The notes: generated by a model not told the origin, from the letters alone. DNA of 64,000 bases from Humulus lupulus (GCF_963169125.1 NC_084802.1:32952107-33016106), one strand, 5' to 3'. Counted from the first letter of the stretch, positions 1-10,781 are shown. Program-made: numbers and translations.

Positions 1-230
1 ACTGAGCATTGGTCGTATGGTATTGACTTAAGAGTTAAGAGCGACATTAATGTGTTTAATGTAGGCCAAAATGATTAGATCTAATCAACATGAGAATTAA
101 ATGCTTGACCGACCTTTAGGTCAAAGAAAACTAAAGCGTTGGTCTAGTCTAAGGGCTAGTTACTTAGAGCCAGGGCCAAAAGGCTCAGGTGATTGAAGCG
201 TCACATGGCTTAGGGTGCAGAGCCTCAGAG

Positions 231-357
231 AGTGACTCATTAGTCACCTATCCAGAGTGTGATTCATTAGTCACCTATCTAGAGTGTGACTCATTAGTCA
301 CCTACCCAGAGAGTGACTCATTTGTCACCTACCCATGGAGTGACTCATTAGTTACCA
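231..357 (+). repeat. 27-bp tandem repeat, 5 copies, in the 5' LTR of A
   Basis: The core TGACTCAT (TGATTCAT in the second copy) starts at 233, 260, 287, 314 and 341, an exact 27-bp period. Most units contain the inverted repeat GTGACT-CATT-AGTCAC or a close variant. The 3' LTR has only three copies, so copy number changed after insertion. TGACTCA is the core bound by GCN4-type bZIP factors; regulation is inference. Confidence 0.9.
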
Positions 358-621
358 TATGATTAGGGCTGCAAGCCCCAAAATGATTTATTTATATTGT
401 ATACTTACAGTAATAAGTTTTCTTGCCAGGCCTTGGCTCACGGGTGCTATGTGGTGCAGGTAAAGGAAAAGAAAAGCTCATCCAGCATTGATTGGAGAGC
501 TTAGGTGGCGATGCGTACATATGCGGCCCCTTGACCACCACGACCAAGGTGTTTCTGAGGGGAACTAGGGTTTAACCCTATTTTTGCCACTTAGGTCTGC
601 GGGTTGTAACTTTTATACTGT

Positions 622-1385
622 TGTTGACGCGGTTATTCGGCAACAGGTAATTAAGAGAAGGAGAGGAAGGGATTAGTGCTGAATGTAGAACCGTAACAGA
701 TATAAGATCTTAGGGAATGAAATAGGTGACTCAAGACACGTTTTTAAGTGGTTCAAAGGTTCAAATACTTCTACTCCACTAGTCAATATTATTGATATAT
801 TTTGGGTATTTGGTTACAAAGTATATCTCTCCAGAGACTATTTTTTCCAACCCTTATCAACTCCCAGGGTCTCCCTATTAATAGGAGAAGGCACCTAGAA
901 GTTGGTAAGGAGGTCATCCCGTGACCTTCTTATTTGTCATATCAACTCTGTGACATTCATGATTAATTCCTAAACCTGACACATAAGTATGGTCAAATCG
1001 ATAGGTAAGGAGATAATGGACCGCACGGCCTAACCCAGCCGTGGGTGTCTGAACACGCACGTTCCTGCAGCGTGTCCGAGAAGTCAGGGAGATATCGGAC
1101 ACGTGATGTCAGATATATGCACGTTTATCTTGCGTGTGTTGACCTTACAAGGGGTCACAGCCTCCATATCTAGCTCGTACCACGAGCTGTGCATCTGACC
1201 CGATCTTTGGCCTTCCGATTCTTTGCTCCAGTCTTGGGAGTCTTGGCGAGCCCTTGAGGATTCCTCGAGCTAAGGGGGGTACGACCTCAAGACGGGATCT
1301 CCGACCTGGGGGATGTTTATGGACTAACCATGATTAGTCCGAAGCTCTACCTGCTAATCAGCCCGTGGGAAAAACAGGGCGTACA
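622..1385 (+). mobile_element. Solo LTR nested in the 5' LTR of A
   Basis: A 764-bp insertion starting TGTTGACGCGG and ending GGGCGTACA. The uninterrupted site survives in the 3' LTR near 8815 (TATACTGTAATG). Flanks are ACTGT on the left and TCTGT on the right, a 5-bp target duplication with one mismatch. TG...CA ends, the 5-bp duplication and lack of internal coding make a solo LTR the best call. Orientation is not certain; I see no family match in this window. A 62-residue minus-strand reading frame at 914-1102 is not a gene. Confidence 0.8.
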
Positions 1386-1612
1386 TCTGTAATGACCATT
1401 TTGGATTGTAAATAACTTTGTAAACGCTTTTATGGGCCCATGTACACTTTAATGTTTTAAATAAAATATACCCATTCCTTTTTATCAAGATTTTCACCCC
1501 GGCCTACTAATAGCACCTAGAAGCACGTTTGTAACCTAATGACTTGTTTAGCGAGTTAAGCACTATTTAAAGTCCATAGTAACGGTCCTGGAGTAACCGG
1601 GGTGTTACAACT

Positions 1613-1624
1613 TGGTATTAGAGC
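1613..1624 (+). other. Primer binding site of element A
   Basis: TGGTATTAGAGC begins three bases after the LTR end. It is the initiator-Met primer site (TGGTATCAGAGC) with one C-to-T change. Confidence 0.9.
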
Positions 1625-2241
1625 ATGCCAAGGTTTAGGGTTCCTGTAGACTGGCTGGGCATGTACACTCGCTACTGAAGACAAGCTCGACTCATGGTTT
1701 GGTAACTATTTATGTGGTTATGTTTTTAACTTCTTAAATTGAATATAAATGCTTTACCTGCATGCATATGAAACATTAATAAGGCTGGGCCTTGACTGCT
1801 GCATGATGAGCAAGAACGTGCTTATTAGCACTGATTTTGCTAGAACATGATTATTAGCATCTTTAATCGTTAATTGTTAATTGTTAAGTGCCAAATGCCA
1901 AATGTTATAATCATGAATCAACATGTTTATTGATATGATTGTGGAACATTGATGAATATCTGCTTGATCTTGGACCGTGAGGTGGCAAGAGGTTTAGTTA
2001 TCACTACCTAACTGGCCGTATTGATTATTGCAGCAAGGTATAAGTTGATAATATGATTCCAAGATAGGTAGACTCCTCAGTTGGCCAGGATGATCAGGGC
2101 CAGAATGACAGACTAGGTCAGGAAAATGACCAGAGTCAGATCCCTCAGCCAGCTCCTGATAACTGGCAACAGTTGTTTGCTGATTTGCAAGCTAGAGTTA
2201 TGAGACAGGAAGAAGAAATATGTCTACTTAGACAATAATAG
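1625..2241 (+). other. Leader and broken gag N-terminus of element A
   Basis: The untranslated leader between primer site and gag. From about 2080 it is similar to the gag N-terminal sequence of B near 11330-11510, but adjacent stops TAA and TAG at 2236-2241 interrupt the frame, so the original start cannot be used. Confidence 0.65.
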
Positions 2242-3195
2242 GTTCCTGCAGGGAACATATTACTAGAGGCACCATCTGTAGCGGTGCCAACAGTTGAGCA
2301 GTTGCCAGATGCTAAAAGTAAATGGGAAACTCCTTATGAAAGGTTCAGGAAACAACACCCTCCAGTCTTTGAGGGTAGTGTAGATCCAGCTAAAGCTAAG
2401 CAGTGGATGAGCATGGTTACTACCATCCTTGACTTTATGAGGGTGTCTGGTAATGAGAGGGCGGCTTATGCTACATACATATTTCGGGAAGATGCCCGAA
2501 TTTGGTGGGAAGTGATATCCCAGACCAGAAATGTCAATGCTCTGAGTTGGGAAGAGTTTCAGACTTTGTTCGATGAAAAGTACTACAATGATGCCATCAG
2601 GGCTGCTAAAGTTGAAGAGTTCAATAGATTACTTCGGGGAAGTCTATCAGTGACTGAATATGCCTTAAAGTTTGACAGACTATCCAAGTTTGCAATGGAA
2701 CTAGTACCCACTGATGGGACCAGAAGGGAGAGGTTTCTCCAAGGGCTACAACCTAGAATAGCCCGTGATGTTCGTATTACCACTGTGTCTGGAGTTACTA
2801 CTTATGCACAGGTGGTTGAGAAGGCGCTCACAGCTAAGAGCGTAGAGAACAAAATCTGGCGGGATAGTGTAGCCAAAAGAAACACTAGGAGGGTGGGACC
2901 TCCATTTATAGGTTCAGGTAGGGGCGGAGGCCCCAGTGATCCGAAGAGGAAGGCTCCTGATGCCTTCCCAGCTCTAGGCTCTGACAGGCAACCATGTGGT
3001 ATCTCCATGGGCCGCCAGGGTGGCAGTGAGGCCTGGAGGACTTATCCAGAGTGCCCTAGGTGCAAGAGGCGCCATATAGGGGAGTGTAGGGCAAAGGCCT
3101 GCTTCTTATGTGGAGTAGTGGGACATTTCAAGAAAGATTGCCTGAAAGCAAGGAAGGAAGAGCCAAGGAAGGTAGACAGCTCGGCCCCAGATTGA
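2242..3195 (+). pseudogene. Element A gag (capsid-nucleocapsid), 5' end broken
   Basis: Gag forms the virus-like particle that packages the element RNA. The open stretch has the Retrotrans_gag core (WW in 'ARIWWEV', then 'FNRLLRGSLSVTEYALKFDRLS') and a CCHC zinc knuckle, CFLCGVVGHFKKDC, near its C-terminus, intact in spacing. It ends at TGA 3193-3195. The same frame continues into protease-RT, and B has an arginine codon at that place, so gag and pol were one frame. The upstream stops at 2236-2241 remove the natural N-terminus. The open part from 2284 is 303 codons. Confidence 0.9.
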
Positions 3196-4665
3196 GTGTT
3201 CGCATTGACTCAGGCAGAAGCTAAGGCTTCCCCCTTAGTAGTTACAGGTCAGCTTTTTAGTGCTGGAACCCCTTATACTGTTTTGATTGATTTTGGTGCT
3301 ACACATTCTTTTGTTGCTAGTAGATTTATTGATAGACTACGTAGACCATGTGATTATTATGCTGTGGGGTTTGGAACCTTATTACCCACTGGGGAGTTAG
3401 TAGTAACTAGAAGATGGGTCAGATCATTGCCAGTGATAGTAGAGGGCAAAGAGTTATCAGTTGATTTGATAGAGTTGGTTATGACTGACTTTGACATGAT
3501 TCTGGGTATGGATTGGTTAGTGAAGTATGGGGCAACCATAGATTGCAGAAGGAAGATGGTAACCTTTGAGCCTGAAGGTGAGGATCCTTTTGTATTTGTT
3601 GGAACTGTGCATGGACCTCGTATACCTATGATATCTATTTTGAGGGATAGAGATCTATTGCAAGGAGGTTGCATAGGATTCTTAGCCAGTGTAGTTGATA
3701 CCACTCAGGTCATGCCAGTGGGACCAGAGAAGACCAGATTAGTTTGTGAGTTTCTAGATGTGTTTCCAAAAGATTTACCAGGGTTGCCACCACACAGAGA
3801 GATTGAATTTGTGATAGAACTGGCACCAGGGACGGAGCCAGTGTCTAGAGCACCTTATAGAATAGCCCCAGCAGAGTTAAAAGAACTAAAGGCACAACTG
3901 CACGAGCTGTTAGACTTAAGTTTTATCAAACCTAGTTTTTCACCGTGTGGTGCACCGGTTCTGTTTGTAAAGAAGAAAGATGGTTCTCTGAGGATGTGTA
4001 TTGATTATAGAGAACTAAATAAGTTAACAATCAAGAATAAGTATCATCTGCCAAGGATAGATTATCTATTTGATCAATTGCAAGGTAAAAGGGTATTCTT
4101 TAAGATAGACCTTCGATCTGGTTATCACCAGCTGAGGGTCAAGGAGGGAGATATACCAAAGATTGCTTTTCGCACTAGATATGAGCATTATGGGTTCTTA
4201 GTTATGTCCTATGGATTGACTAATGCCCCTGCTACTTTTATGGATTTGAAGAACAGAGTGTTCAAGGATTATTTGGACCAGTTTATGATCGTCTTCATCG
4301 ATGATATTCTGGTTTATTCTCAGTCAGAGTCAGAACATGAACAACATCTGAGGTTGGTTCTACAAAGACTGAGGGAACACATACTTTTTGCAAAATTCAA
4401 GAAGTGTGAATTCTGGTTGTCTCATATAACTTTCCTTGGGCACATTGTGAGTAAGGAGGGGATTAAGGTAGACCCAGCTAAGATTGAGGCAGTCAGGGAT
4501 TGGCCAAGGCCAAAGAATGCTTCAGAGGTTAGAAGTTTCCTTAGATTGGCAGGTTATTATAGACGTTTCGTGGAAGTGTTCTCCAAGATTGCCACTTCAT
4601 TGACTGAATTGACATGCAAGAATCAAAAGTTTGTGTGGCCAGACAAGTGTGAGAACAGTTTCTAG
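3196..4665 (+). pseudogene. Element A protease and reverse transcriptase
   Basis: An open stretch of 489 codons in the gag frame. The protease lies in about the first 130 residues. Its active-site motif reads D-F-G-A-T where B has D-S-G-A-T, a change next to the catalytic Asp that probably kills it. RT follows: '[12 protein letters not shown]', '[10 protein letters not shown]' (first catalytic Asp kept) and 'FIDDILVYS' (catalytic Asp pair kept). It ends at TAG 4663-4665 in the RT-RNase H connection, where B keeps a CAG codon (Q), so the domain order was once unbroken. RT copies element RNA into cDNA in the particle. Confidence 0.93.
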
Positions 4666-5085
4666 GAACTGAAGCAGAGGTTGATTATAGCTCTAGTTCT
4701 GAGTCTTCCAACAGATTAGGAGAAGTTTGTGATATACTGTAATGCCTCACATCAGGGTTTAGGTTATGTTTTGATGCAGTCAGGAAAGGTGATTGCTTAT
4801 GCCTCACGCCAGCTGAAGGAGTATGAACGGAGATACCCCACTCATGATTTAGAGTTGGCAGCTGTGGTCTTTGCATTGAAGGTATGGAGACATTACCTTT
4901 ATGAGGAGAAGTGTGAGATTTATACTGACCACAAGAGCTTGAAATACTTCTTCACACATAAAGACTTATACATGAGACAAAGGCGTTGGATGGAGTTAGT
5001 AAATGATTATGATGATGAGATTTTGTATCATCCAGGAAAGGCCAACGTGGTAGCAGATGCTTTAAGCCGGAAAGGTCTGGGATAG
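4666..5085 (+). pseudogene. Element A RNase H domain
   Basis: Same frame as RT, with stops at 4663 and 4717 before it and at 5083 after it. The motifs '[20 protein letters not shown]' and '[11 protein letters not shown]' identify the Gypsy RNase H, which removes RNA from the RNA-DNA hybrid. The first acidic residue is lost: the motif reads YCNASHQ where B has YCDS. The end '[11 protein letters not shown]' is the usual RNase H close. Confidence 0.9.
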
Positions 5086-6094
5086 ATTTTCAGTGCGAGG
5101 TTGATATCCAGAGAATTAACAGAGGATATGACCAGAGGTGGCATAGAGTTATTGGTAGGCCAGTTGGCCAATATTACGCTACAGTCTACGCTATTGGAGA
5201 GAATTAAGGAAGGTCAGTTGGGTGATCCACAACTGATCAAGATCAGAGAGGATGTTCTAGCTGGAGTGTCCAGAGATTATATAGTGTCAGTGATGGGCTT
5301 GTTGAGATACAAGGTTCGGATATCTGTTCCGTTAGACACTGCTTTGAGGCGAGAGATACTGGATGAATCTCATACTACTCCTTACTCGTTGCATCCAGGC
5401 ACCACGAAGATGTATTAGAATATGAGATCGCTGTATTGGTGGCCTAGGATGAAGAAGGATGTGGTAGAGTATGTGGCTAAGTGCTTGACATGTCAACATG
5501 TCAAGACTGAGCATCAGAGGCCAGCAGGGCTATTGCAGCCTTTGGATATTCCAGAGTGGAAATGGGAGGACATCACGATGAATTTTGTGGTGGGGTTACC
5601 CATGAATATGGGTCAACATGATTCATTATGGGTTATTGTAGATCGCTACACCAAGTTAGCTCACTTCCTACCAGTGAGGACTACCTATATAGTTGACCGG
5701 TACGCAGATCTCTATGTGAAAGAGATTGTGCGCCTCCATGGAGCACTGAGGTCGATCGTGTCAGATCGGGACCCCACTTTCACTTCCATGTTCTAGGGAA
5801 GTTTACAGAGGTCCATGGGAACACAATTGAAGTTCAGTACTGCTTATCATCCTAAGATAGATGACAATCTGAGAGGACGATCCATATATTATAAGACATA
5901 CTGCGAGCGTGTGTGCTGGACTTTGGTGGGTCCTAGAGTAAGTATCTACCTTTGATAGAGTTTTCCTACAACAACAGCTATCAGTCGACTATTGGGGTGG
6001 CACCTTATGAGCACCTTATGAGATGTTGTATGGTAGGAAATGTAGATCTCCCATTCATTGGACCAATGAGGCCATTAAGAAGATTAGAGCTTAG
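5086..6094 (+). pseudogene. Element A integrase zinc finger and catalytic core
   Basis: Integrase inserts the cDNA into the genome. The HHCC finger is visible (H in 'DESHTTPYSLHPG', then 'CLTCQ'), split by TAG at 5416. In the core, the first catalytic Asp is changed (ITMNF where B has ITMDF); the second is kept in IVSDRDPTF. A TAG at 5794 replaces the tryptophan codon of B. From about 5830 to 6090 the frame shifts several times, and a duplication near 6000-6020 (CACCTTATGAG twice) breaks the region of the third catalytic residue. Confidence 0.88.
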
Positions 6095-6580
6095 ATGCTC
6101 ACTTCTCAAAGCAGACAGAAAAGTTATCCAGATCCCAAACGCAGGAACATGGAGTTCCAGGTGGGAGACTATGTTTTCCTTAGAGTCTCGCCATGGAAAG
6201 GGATGAGAAGATTTGGGAAGAAGGGCAAGCTCAGCCCTAGATTTGTAGGTCCATTTGAGATCCTGGAGAGGATTGGACAACTGGCATATAGGTTGGCCTT
6301 ACCACCGGCATTGTCGGCCGTGCATAATGTATTTCATGTTTTAGCTCTTCAAAGATATGTTTCAGATGTGACTCATGTATTGAGTTACGAGGATCTGGAG
6401 CTTGAAGCAGATCTCTCTTATGAGGAACAACTAGTCCAGATACTAGACAGAAAAGACAAGGTCCTAAGGAATAAAACTATACCTTTGGTTAAGGTATTAT
6501 GGAGGAACAACAAGGTCGAGGAAGCGACCTAGGAGCTGGAGTCAGATATGCAGAGGCAGTATCCCGAGCTGTTTAGGTAA
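6095..6580 (+). pseudogene. Element A integrase C-terminus with chromodomain
   Basis: Contains the integrase C-terminal fold ('GDYVFLRVSPWKGMRRFGKK', 'LSPRFVGPFEILERIG') and then a chromodomain-like end ('VLRNKTIPLVKVLWRN'). In chromoviruses this end guides integration to heterochromatin. A TAG at 6530-6532 replaces the tryptophan that J keeps in 'EATWELE'. The family stop is TAA 6578-6580, 36 bases before the LTR. Confidence 0.88.
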
Positions 6581-6602
6581 ATTTTGAGGACGAAATTTCT
6601 GT

Positions 6603-6616
6603 AAAGAGGGGATAGT
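6603..6616 (+). other. Polypurine tract of element A
   Basis: AAAGAGGGGATAGT lies directly before the 3' LTR. It primes plus-strand cDNA synthesis. The same GGGGATAGT ends the tract of B. Confidence 0.88.
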
Positions 6617-9032
6617 TGTAATGTCCCAAATTCCCTAATGTGCCTTAATGCCCGGATTAGGGGGCCAGGAGGGCCATAATTGATTTAATATGCAATTATG
6701 TGATTATATGCATGATTATGTGAGTTATATTATTATATGATGATAATTGCATGCATGTGGGCCCATTTCTTATTAGAATGGCATTTTCATAATTTTGACC
6801 CATTGATGGCATAATTGTGTATTTATGTCCATGTTTGTGATTTATGGGTGAGACCACATCATTATGTGGATATGTTCAAGCCATTCGTCATGAGACGATC
6901 CTAGGTTGCAAGTTAGCAGTTTGCTCATAACGGGATTAATTACCAGGCACGGGGTGAGTCTGGGGGTAATTTGATGATTAGTACATTACCAGAAATGAAC
7001 GGGTAGTGGGATATGATTTAATAATTATTTGAGGAAATTGGGAGTAACGGGAATTGGAGGACATTAATTATGATTAACGGGATAAGTGGGAAATGACAAT
7101 TTTGCCCTTGTTAGCTTTGAAGGATTAATTTGGTCCTAGGGGAATTTTGGTCTTTTAACCATGGGATATACTTAAGGCTGGTAGGTTGTAGAAGGGAATA
7201 GGCAGCCAAAAATAATGTTCTTTACTTCTCTCTCTTGATCATCACTCACTCTCTCTCTCTCTCTCAGATTAAAATTTTGAAGCTAAACTTGAGGATTCAA
7301 GCTTGAGGATTAAGGCTTGTGAGCTTAGGTTTATGTTATAGCCATTGAAGGGGGTTCAATTCAAGATTGAGGTAAGGTTTTTAGTTTAAATTTCAAGGTT
7401 TGCTCTGTTTTTAAGGTTATGTTTAAGCTTTGGATTTTGATTGTAGAATTGGGTATTTAGTGTGGTTTTAAGTGTTTCAAAGCTTGGGTTTTGTTGATAA
7501 AATAATGGATATGTTGTATAAATGTTGGCTGTGATTCTGGGATTGATTGGGTGAAGGTTTGATTGAGGTTTAAGTTGAGAAATATCCAGGGGAATTGGGT
7601 TCACAGGGTCAAGTCGCGACCGAGTTCATGTAAGTCATGACTTGAACCCATTCCAGAGCCTCCCCTGGTTGCTGTCTAGTAGGCGCGCTGCGACCCCCTA
7701 GGTCAAGTCACGGCCCGCCCCTGGAACCCCAGACAGTTGCTCTCTGTCTTGGGGGCACGCCGTGGCCCTTGGGGGGCAGGTCGTAGCCCGCCCGTCTCTT
7801 TTGTGCCAGGAGGGGTTTCAATGACATTTAAGCGCGAGTTTTCATTTCTTAAGGCTCGGGATCAAATCTACTAACTGTTTTAGTAGGATTCGAGGTCCTG
7901 GGAGCAAGGTTTTAGATCATGAACCTTTTATTATTTATTTTATTAATGGGATTTCATATTTGGTTATGACTAGGTGACCGCTAAGGGACTTAAGGACCGA
8001 TTGTTCTCAAGGGTCATTCTTTTATTATTTTACGCTTGAACCAGAGGTAAGAAAACTGCACCCAGTATGTGACATGCATGGTCATTGATGAGGCATGTTG
8101 AGTGCTCTATTTATGGACATTGATTGCATTGTAGATATCTAGAAACTTTGCTTATTTGTGAATGGCACTGACTTATTAGTCTAAAACGACATTAGTGTTA
8201 GTACTGGTCGTGAAGTCTTGACTTATCAGTCATGATCGACAATAGTACTGAGCACTGGTCGTATGGTATAAACTTAAGACTCAAGAGCGACATTAATGTG
8301 TTTAACGCAGGCCGAAATGATTAGATCTAATCAACATGAGCATTAAATGCTTGACCGACCTATAGGTCAAAGAAAACTAAAGCGCTGGTCTAGTCTAAGG
8401 ACTAGTTACTTAGAGCTAGGGCCAAAAGGCACAGGTGACTGAAGCGTCACATGGCTTAGGGTGCATAGCCCTAGCGAGTGACTCATTAGTCACCTATCCA
8501 GAGAGTGACTCATTAGTCACCTACCCAGGGAGTGACTCATTAGTCACCATCTGATTAGGGCTGCAAGCCCCATAATGATTTATTTATATTGTATACATGC
8601 AATATTAAGTTTTCTTGCTTAGCCTTTTCTCACAGGTCCTATGTGGTGCAGGTAAAGGAAAAGAAAATCTCACCCAACCTTGAGTGGAGAGCTTAGGTGG
8701 CGATGTGTACATATGTGACCGTTTGACCACCACGACCAAGTTGTTTCTCAAGGGAACTAGGGTTTAACCCTATTTTTGCCGCTTAGGTTGGCAGGTTGTA
8801 ACTTTTATACTGTAATGCCCATTTTGGATTGTAAATAACTTGGTAAACACTTTTATGGGCCCATGTACAATTTAACGTTTTAAATAAAATATATCCATTC
8901 CTTTTGATCAAGATTTTCACCCAAGCCTATTAATAACACCTAGAAGCACGTTTATAACCTAATGACTCGTTTAGCGATTTAAGTACTATTTAAAGTCCAC
9001 AGTAACTGTCTTGGAGTAACCGGGGCGTTACA
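6617..9032 (+). repeat. Element A 3' LTR
   Basis: 2416 bp, from TGTAATGTCCC to GGGGCGTTACA. It carries a (CT)n tract near 7247-7265 downstream of the likely promoter, a GC-rich island at about 7600-7800, three 27-bp repeats, short hairpins such as GACC-TATA-GGTC (8357-8368) and CTAGTC-TAAG-GACTAG (8390-8405), and the palindromic block near 8620. There is no coding capacity; a 72-codon minus-strand frame at 7386-7604 is chance. Confidence 0.93.
8477..8552 (+). repeat. 27-bp tandem repeat, 3 copies, in the 3' LTR of A
   Basis: TGACTCAT starts at 8479, 8506 and 8533. These correspond to the five copies of the 5' LTR. Confidence 0.9.
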
Positions 9033-10766
9033 ATTTCTTTCAAGTTTTCCTTTAGTTTTGAGGTGTTCTTGAGCTTTGTGGCTAAAGTGATAGATTGTTA
9101 ATTTTGGTGGGTTTTTAATCAAATTTTAGGTTGGGTTTTGCTACTGATATTAAGCTGAAGTTGTTCTGAGGATTTAATTGTTGTTCTAGGAATGATTTGG
9201 GTAGATTTTGGTAAGTTTTTGGCAGGAGGAAAATAGAGGAAATCTGGGTGCGCAGGGTTAGGTCGTGGCCTTGTTCTTGGAGCGCCGCGTCCAAACTGAA
9301 CCCAGGGCTAGAAGGGGGTTTCTGCTTTAGGGGCGCGTCGCAACCCTCTTGACCAGGTTGCGACCCGTGTCTAGGTTCCAAGCAGGCGGGAGCCTCTGAC
9401 TTGGGAGGCGCGCCGCGACCCTTAGGGGCAAGTCGCGGCCCGCCTAGGCTGTTTTGGCTACTGTGGGTTTTGAGTGATAGGAATTTAAACCTAAGGGCTC
9501 AGGATTGATTCTACTACTCGGTTTAATAGAATTCGACATCCCGGAGGGTAGGAACTGGTCTGGAAGCCTTTGGTTGTGACTAGGTTATCGCTAGGGGCTC
9601 AGAACCGGTATCGTGCTCGAGGATCGTCCTTATTTTACGCTACACTCGGACGTGAGGTAAGAAAACTGCACCCAATACGTGATATATGTGATTAAGGCTT
9701 AACCCAATTGTTGATTATAATTATGAATAGGGCTCAGGCCCCTGAGAATGTACGTGTTTGAGTTATAATTATGATTGGTGATTAAACATACTTTATTATT
9801 CCGTTTCTGGCTAAGTGTTATATGATTATTTGCATGGTTTGCGTAGCTAGGGCTCAGCTCCGTTAGGACACATGGTTATCACTATGTTTGCATTTAATTG
9901 ATGGTGTTATATGATTAATATGTATGCATACTAGTATTGTCTGAAATATGCTTATCTGTATCTATATCTGAATACCTGGTTCAGGGCTTGACTTATTAGT
10001 CAAGGGCGGCAATAGTGCGTTGCGCACTGGTCGAAGGCTTAGGCCCGAATCAGTAACGTACTATTACGTTGACCAACCCTATGGTTGTGGGAAAATAAAG
10101 CGTTTGGCTAGATCTATGGATAGTTACTCAGAGCAAAGGGCGAGGGCCCCAAGTGACTCTATGGTCACATAGCTAGGGCATAGGGCCTTGGGGTTGACTC
10201 TATGGTAAACTATTCAGGGCAGTGACCCCAGAATGATCCAATGATCATTTATTTGTAATTGTATGCATGCATTAGTAGGTTATCACTGCTGGGCATGCTA
10301 GATATGTATTCAGAATCTGTACTTACTGTTCATGCACAAGTTTAAGTTTTCTTGCTGAGTCTTAGCTCACGGGAGCTATGTGATGAAGGTAAGGGGAAAG
10401 GAAAGCTTGACCAGCCATGAGTTGGAGAGCTTCGGTGGTAGCGTGTACATATGCGGCTGCTCGTCCACCACAGCTGAGGATATCTCAGTGGAACTAGGGT
10501 TGTATCCCTGATTTTGCCGCTTAGGTCGTCCAGTTGTAACTTTTGATGTATATACACCCTTTTAAACGTTTGTTTGTAATATTTTGGGATCCCATCTATG
10601 TATGAAACTTTTAAATGAAAAGTCAATAGTTCCTTTGACCAAAATTTTTAACCTTAACTCTTGACGTTAACCTTAGTTACACGTTTATAACCAAATGACT
10701 TGATTAGCAAGTCTGACACTATTTAAAGTACACAGTGTGACGGTCCTGGATTAGGAGGACGTTACA
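9033..10766 (+). repeat. Element B 5' LTR (right part)
   Basis: Matches the 3' LTR from about 18893 to 20593 with scattered changes. It ends GACGTTACA at 10766. The GC-rich island is at about 9250-9450. Hairpins include CTTGACT-TATT-AGTCAAG (9987-10004), CAACC-CTAT-GGTTG (10074-10087) and GTGAC-TCTATG-GTCAC (10153-10168). Confidence 0.92.
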
Positions 10767-10769
10767 ACT

Positions 10770-10781
10770 TGGTACCAGAGC
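10770..10781 (+). other. Primer binding site of element B
   Basis: TGGTACCAGAGC, three bases after the LTR end, is the initiator-Met primer site with one change. Confidence 0.9.

Larger units (their letters stand above)
1..1609 (+). repeat. Element A 5' LTR (partial, interrupted)
   Basis: It matches the 3' LTR from about 8241 to 9032 and ends GTGTTACA at 1609, just before the primer site. The match breaks at 621 and resumes at about 1387, where a smaller solo LTR has inserted. It includes the palindromic block near 425 that is shared by all chromovirus LTRs here, and five 27-bp repeats at 231-357. Confidence 0.92.
1..9032 (+). mobile_element. Element A: Tekay-like chromovirus (Ty3/Gypsy)
   Basis: A nearly full Gypsy element on the plus strand. 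The order is 5' LTR (cut by the window start), initiator-Met primer site, gag, protease, RT, RNase H, integrase, chromodomain, polypurine tract and 3' LTR. Position 1 corresponds to about 8241 in the 3' LTR, so roughly 1.6 kb of the 5' LTR lies outside. The right flank begins ATTTC and continues directly into LTR sequence of element B (compare 9038 onward with 18898 onward), so A inserted into the 5' LTR of B. All coding domains carry stops or frameshifts, so the copy is dead. Assignment to Tekay rests on the C-terminal chromodomain and the primer site. Confidence 0.93.

Noticed and set aside
231..357. Possible CRISPR array (repeats at 27-bp period)
   Set aside because: No spacers between repeats; it is a direct tandem repeat in a plant LTR.
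914..1102. 62-codon minus-strand frame in the small solo LTR
   Set aside because: Short, no domain, inside an LTR.
7247..7265. CT microsatellite as a possible separate feature
   Set aside because: CT tracts occur at the same place in the related LTRs (near 18740, 62310, and reversed at 56620); they are part of the LTR promoter region.
10342..10626. 94-codon antisense frame, kept also at 20169-20453
   Set aside because: Both lie at the same place in the two LTRs of B, so they are copies of one chance frame, not evidence of selection.
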